Positions 63,994-64,000 of a DNA stretch of 64,000 nucleotides are shown here, piece after piece. Every line of letters begins with the position of its first letter. Position 1 is the first letter of the stretch. The notes below the pieces were generated by a model. It saw only the letters and a list, made by a program, of their open reading frames with translations. It was not told the origin of the DNA and ran no database searches. The position numbers and the translations under genes are program-made. Source of the stretch: an uncultured Eggerthella sp. (GTDB lineage: Bacteria; Actinomycetota; Coriobacteriia; Coriobacteriales; Eggerthellaceae); NCBI GenBank assembly GCA_900542525.1, contig UQNZ01000004.1, forward strand, positions 72,043-136,042, in the 5' to 3' direction.

Positions 63994-64000
63994 CGCATAT

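Overview
The window looks like chromosome from an anaerobic, mid-G+C actinobacterium. I infer the class Coriobacteriia, most likely near Eggerthellaceae. The reasons are circumstantial: a membrane-anchored LuxR regulator, an LAXTG-type surface protein, choline-binding-type repeats, glutamine synthetase type III, the LL-diaminopimelate aminotransferase route to meso-DAP, large hybrid sensor kinases and leaderless-looking promoters. There is no rRNA, tRNA, phage, insertion sequence or CRISPR array that I can see.

Layout. 0-5.4 kb: an ABC-F ribosome-protection-type ATPase with an attenuator-like leader, an alpha/beta hydrolase, a membrane-anchored endonuclease/exonuclease/phosphatase-fold protein, and a RelB/DinJ-like antitoxin paired with a PIN-domain toxin. 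5.4-10.5 kb: a complete Bce-type antimicrobial-peptide sensing and resistance module (permease, ATPase, intramembrane-sensing kinase, OmpR-type regulator) with an unrecorded 41-residue membrane peptide inside it. 10.6-16.7 kb: signalling cluster of a PAS-GGDEF diguanylate cyclase and two hybrid histidine kinases. 16.8-20.4 kb: type I 3-dehydroquinate dehydratase, then a secreted phosphorylcholine-esterase-like protein with a long choline-binding repeat tail. 20.7-23.7 kb: a tight trio (HSL-type esterase, condensation-fold acyltransferase, zinc-ribbon membrane protein) of unknown role. 23.7-30.7 kb: a flippase-like exporter, a HAD phosphatase, and a three-gene ABC-2 exporter opposite a membrane-bound LuxR regulator. 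30.8-36.4 kb: MFS exporter, acetate kinase, PLP aminotransferase, and an SOS-controlled Y-family polymerase with a YolD-like partner. 36.4-42.5 kb: LAXTG surface protein, sodium-coupled amino-acid symporter, and a third hybrid kinase with a Cache sensor. 42.8-60.7 kb: a nitrogen-assimilation and biosynthesis block, gltB-gltD, glnN, carA-carB, dapF-dapL, purF. 60.8-64 kb: a metal-chelate or cobalamin-type uptake system (lipoprotein, methyltransferase, His-rich ATPase), cut by the window edge.

How it fits together. Glutamate synthase, glutamine synthetase, carbamoyl-phosphate synthetase and PurF all make or consume glutamine and sit consecutively on the + strand, so this stretch is a nitrogen hub. 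The first 42 kb is dominated by envelope stress, export and signalling genes.

The most interesting non-standard signals are the leader of the ABC-F gene, the Bce micro-protein, the RelB-PIN pairing with a perfect operator, the acyltransferase trio, an 84-bp tandem repeat that has extended CarA into CarB's ribosome binding site, a structured intergenic element near 56.4 kb with a partial copy near 62.06 kb, and a 17-bp intergenic repeat present three times.
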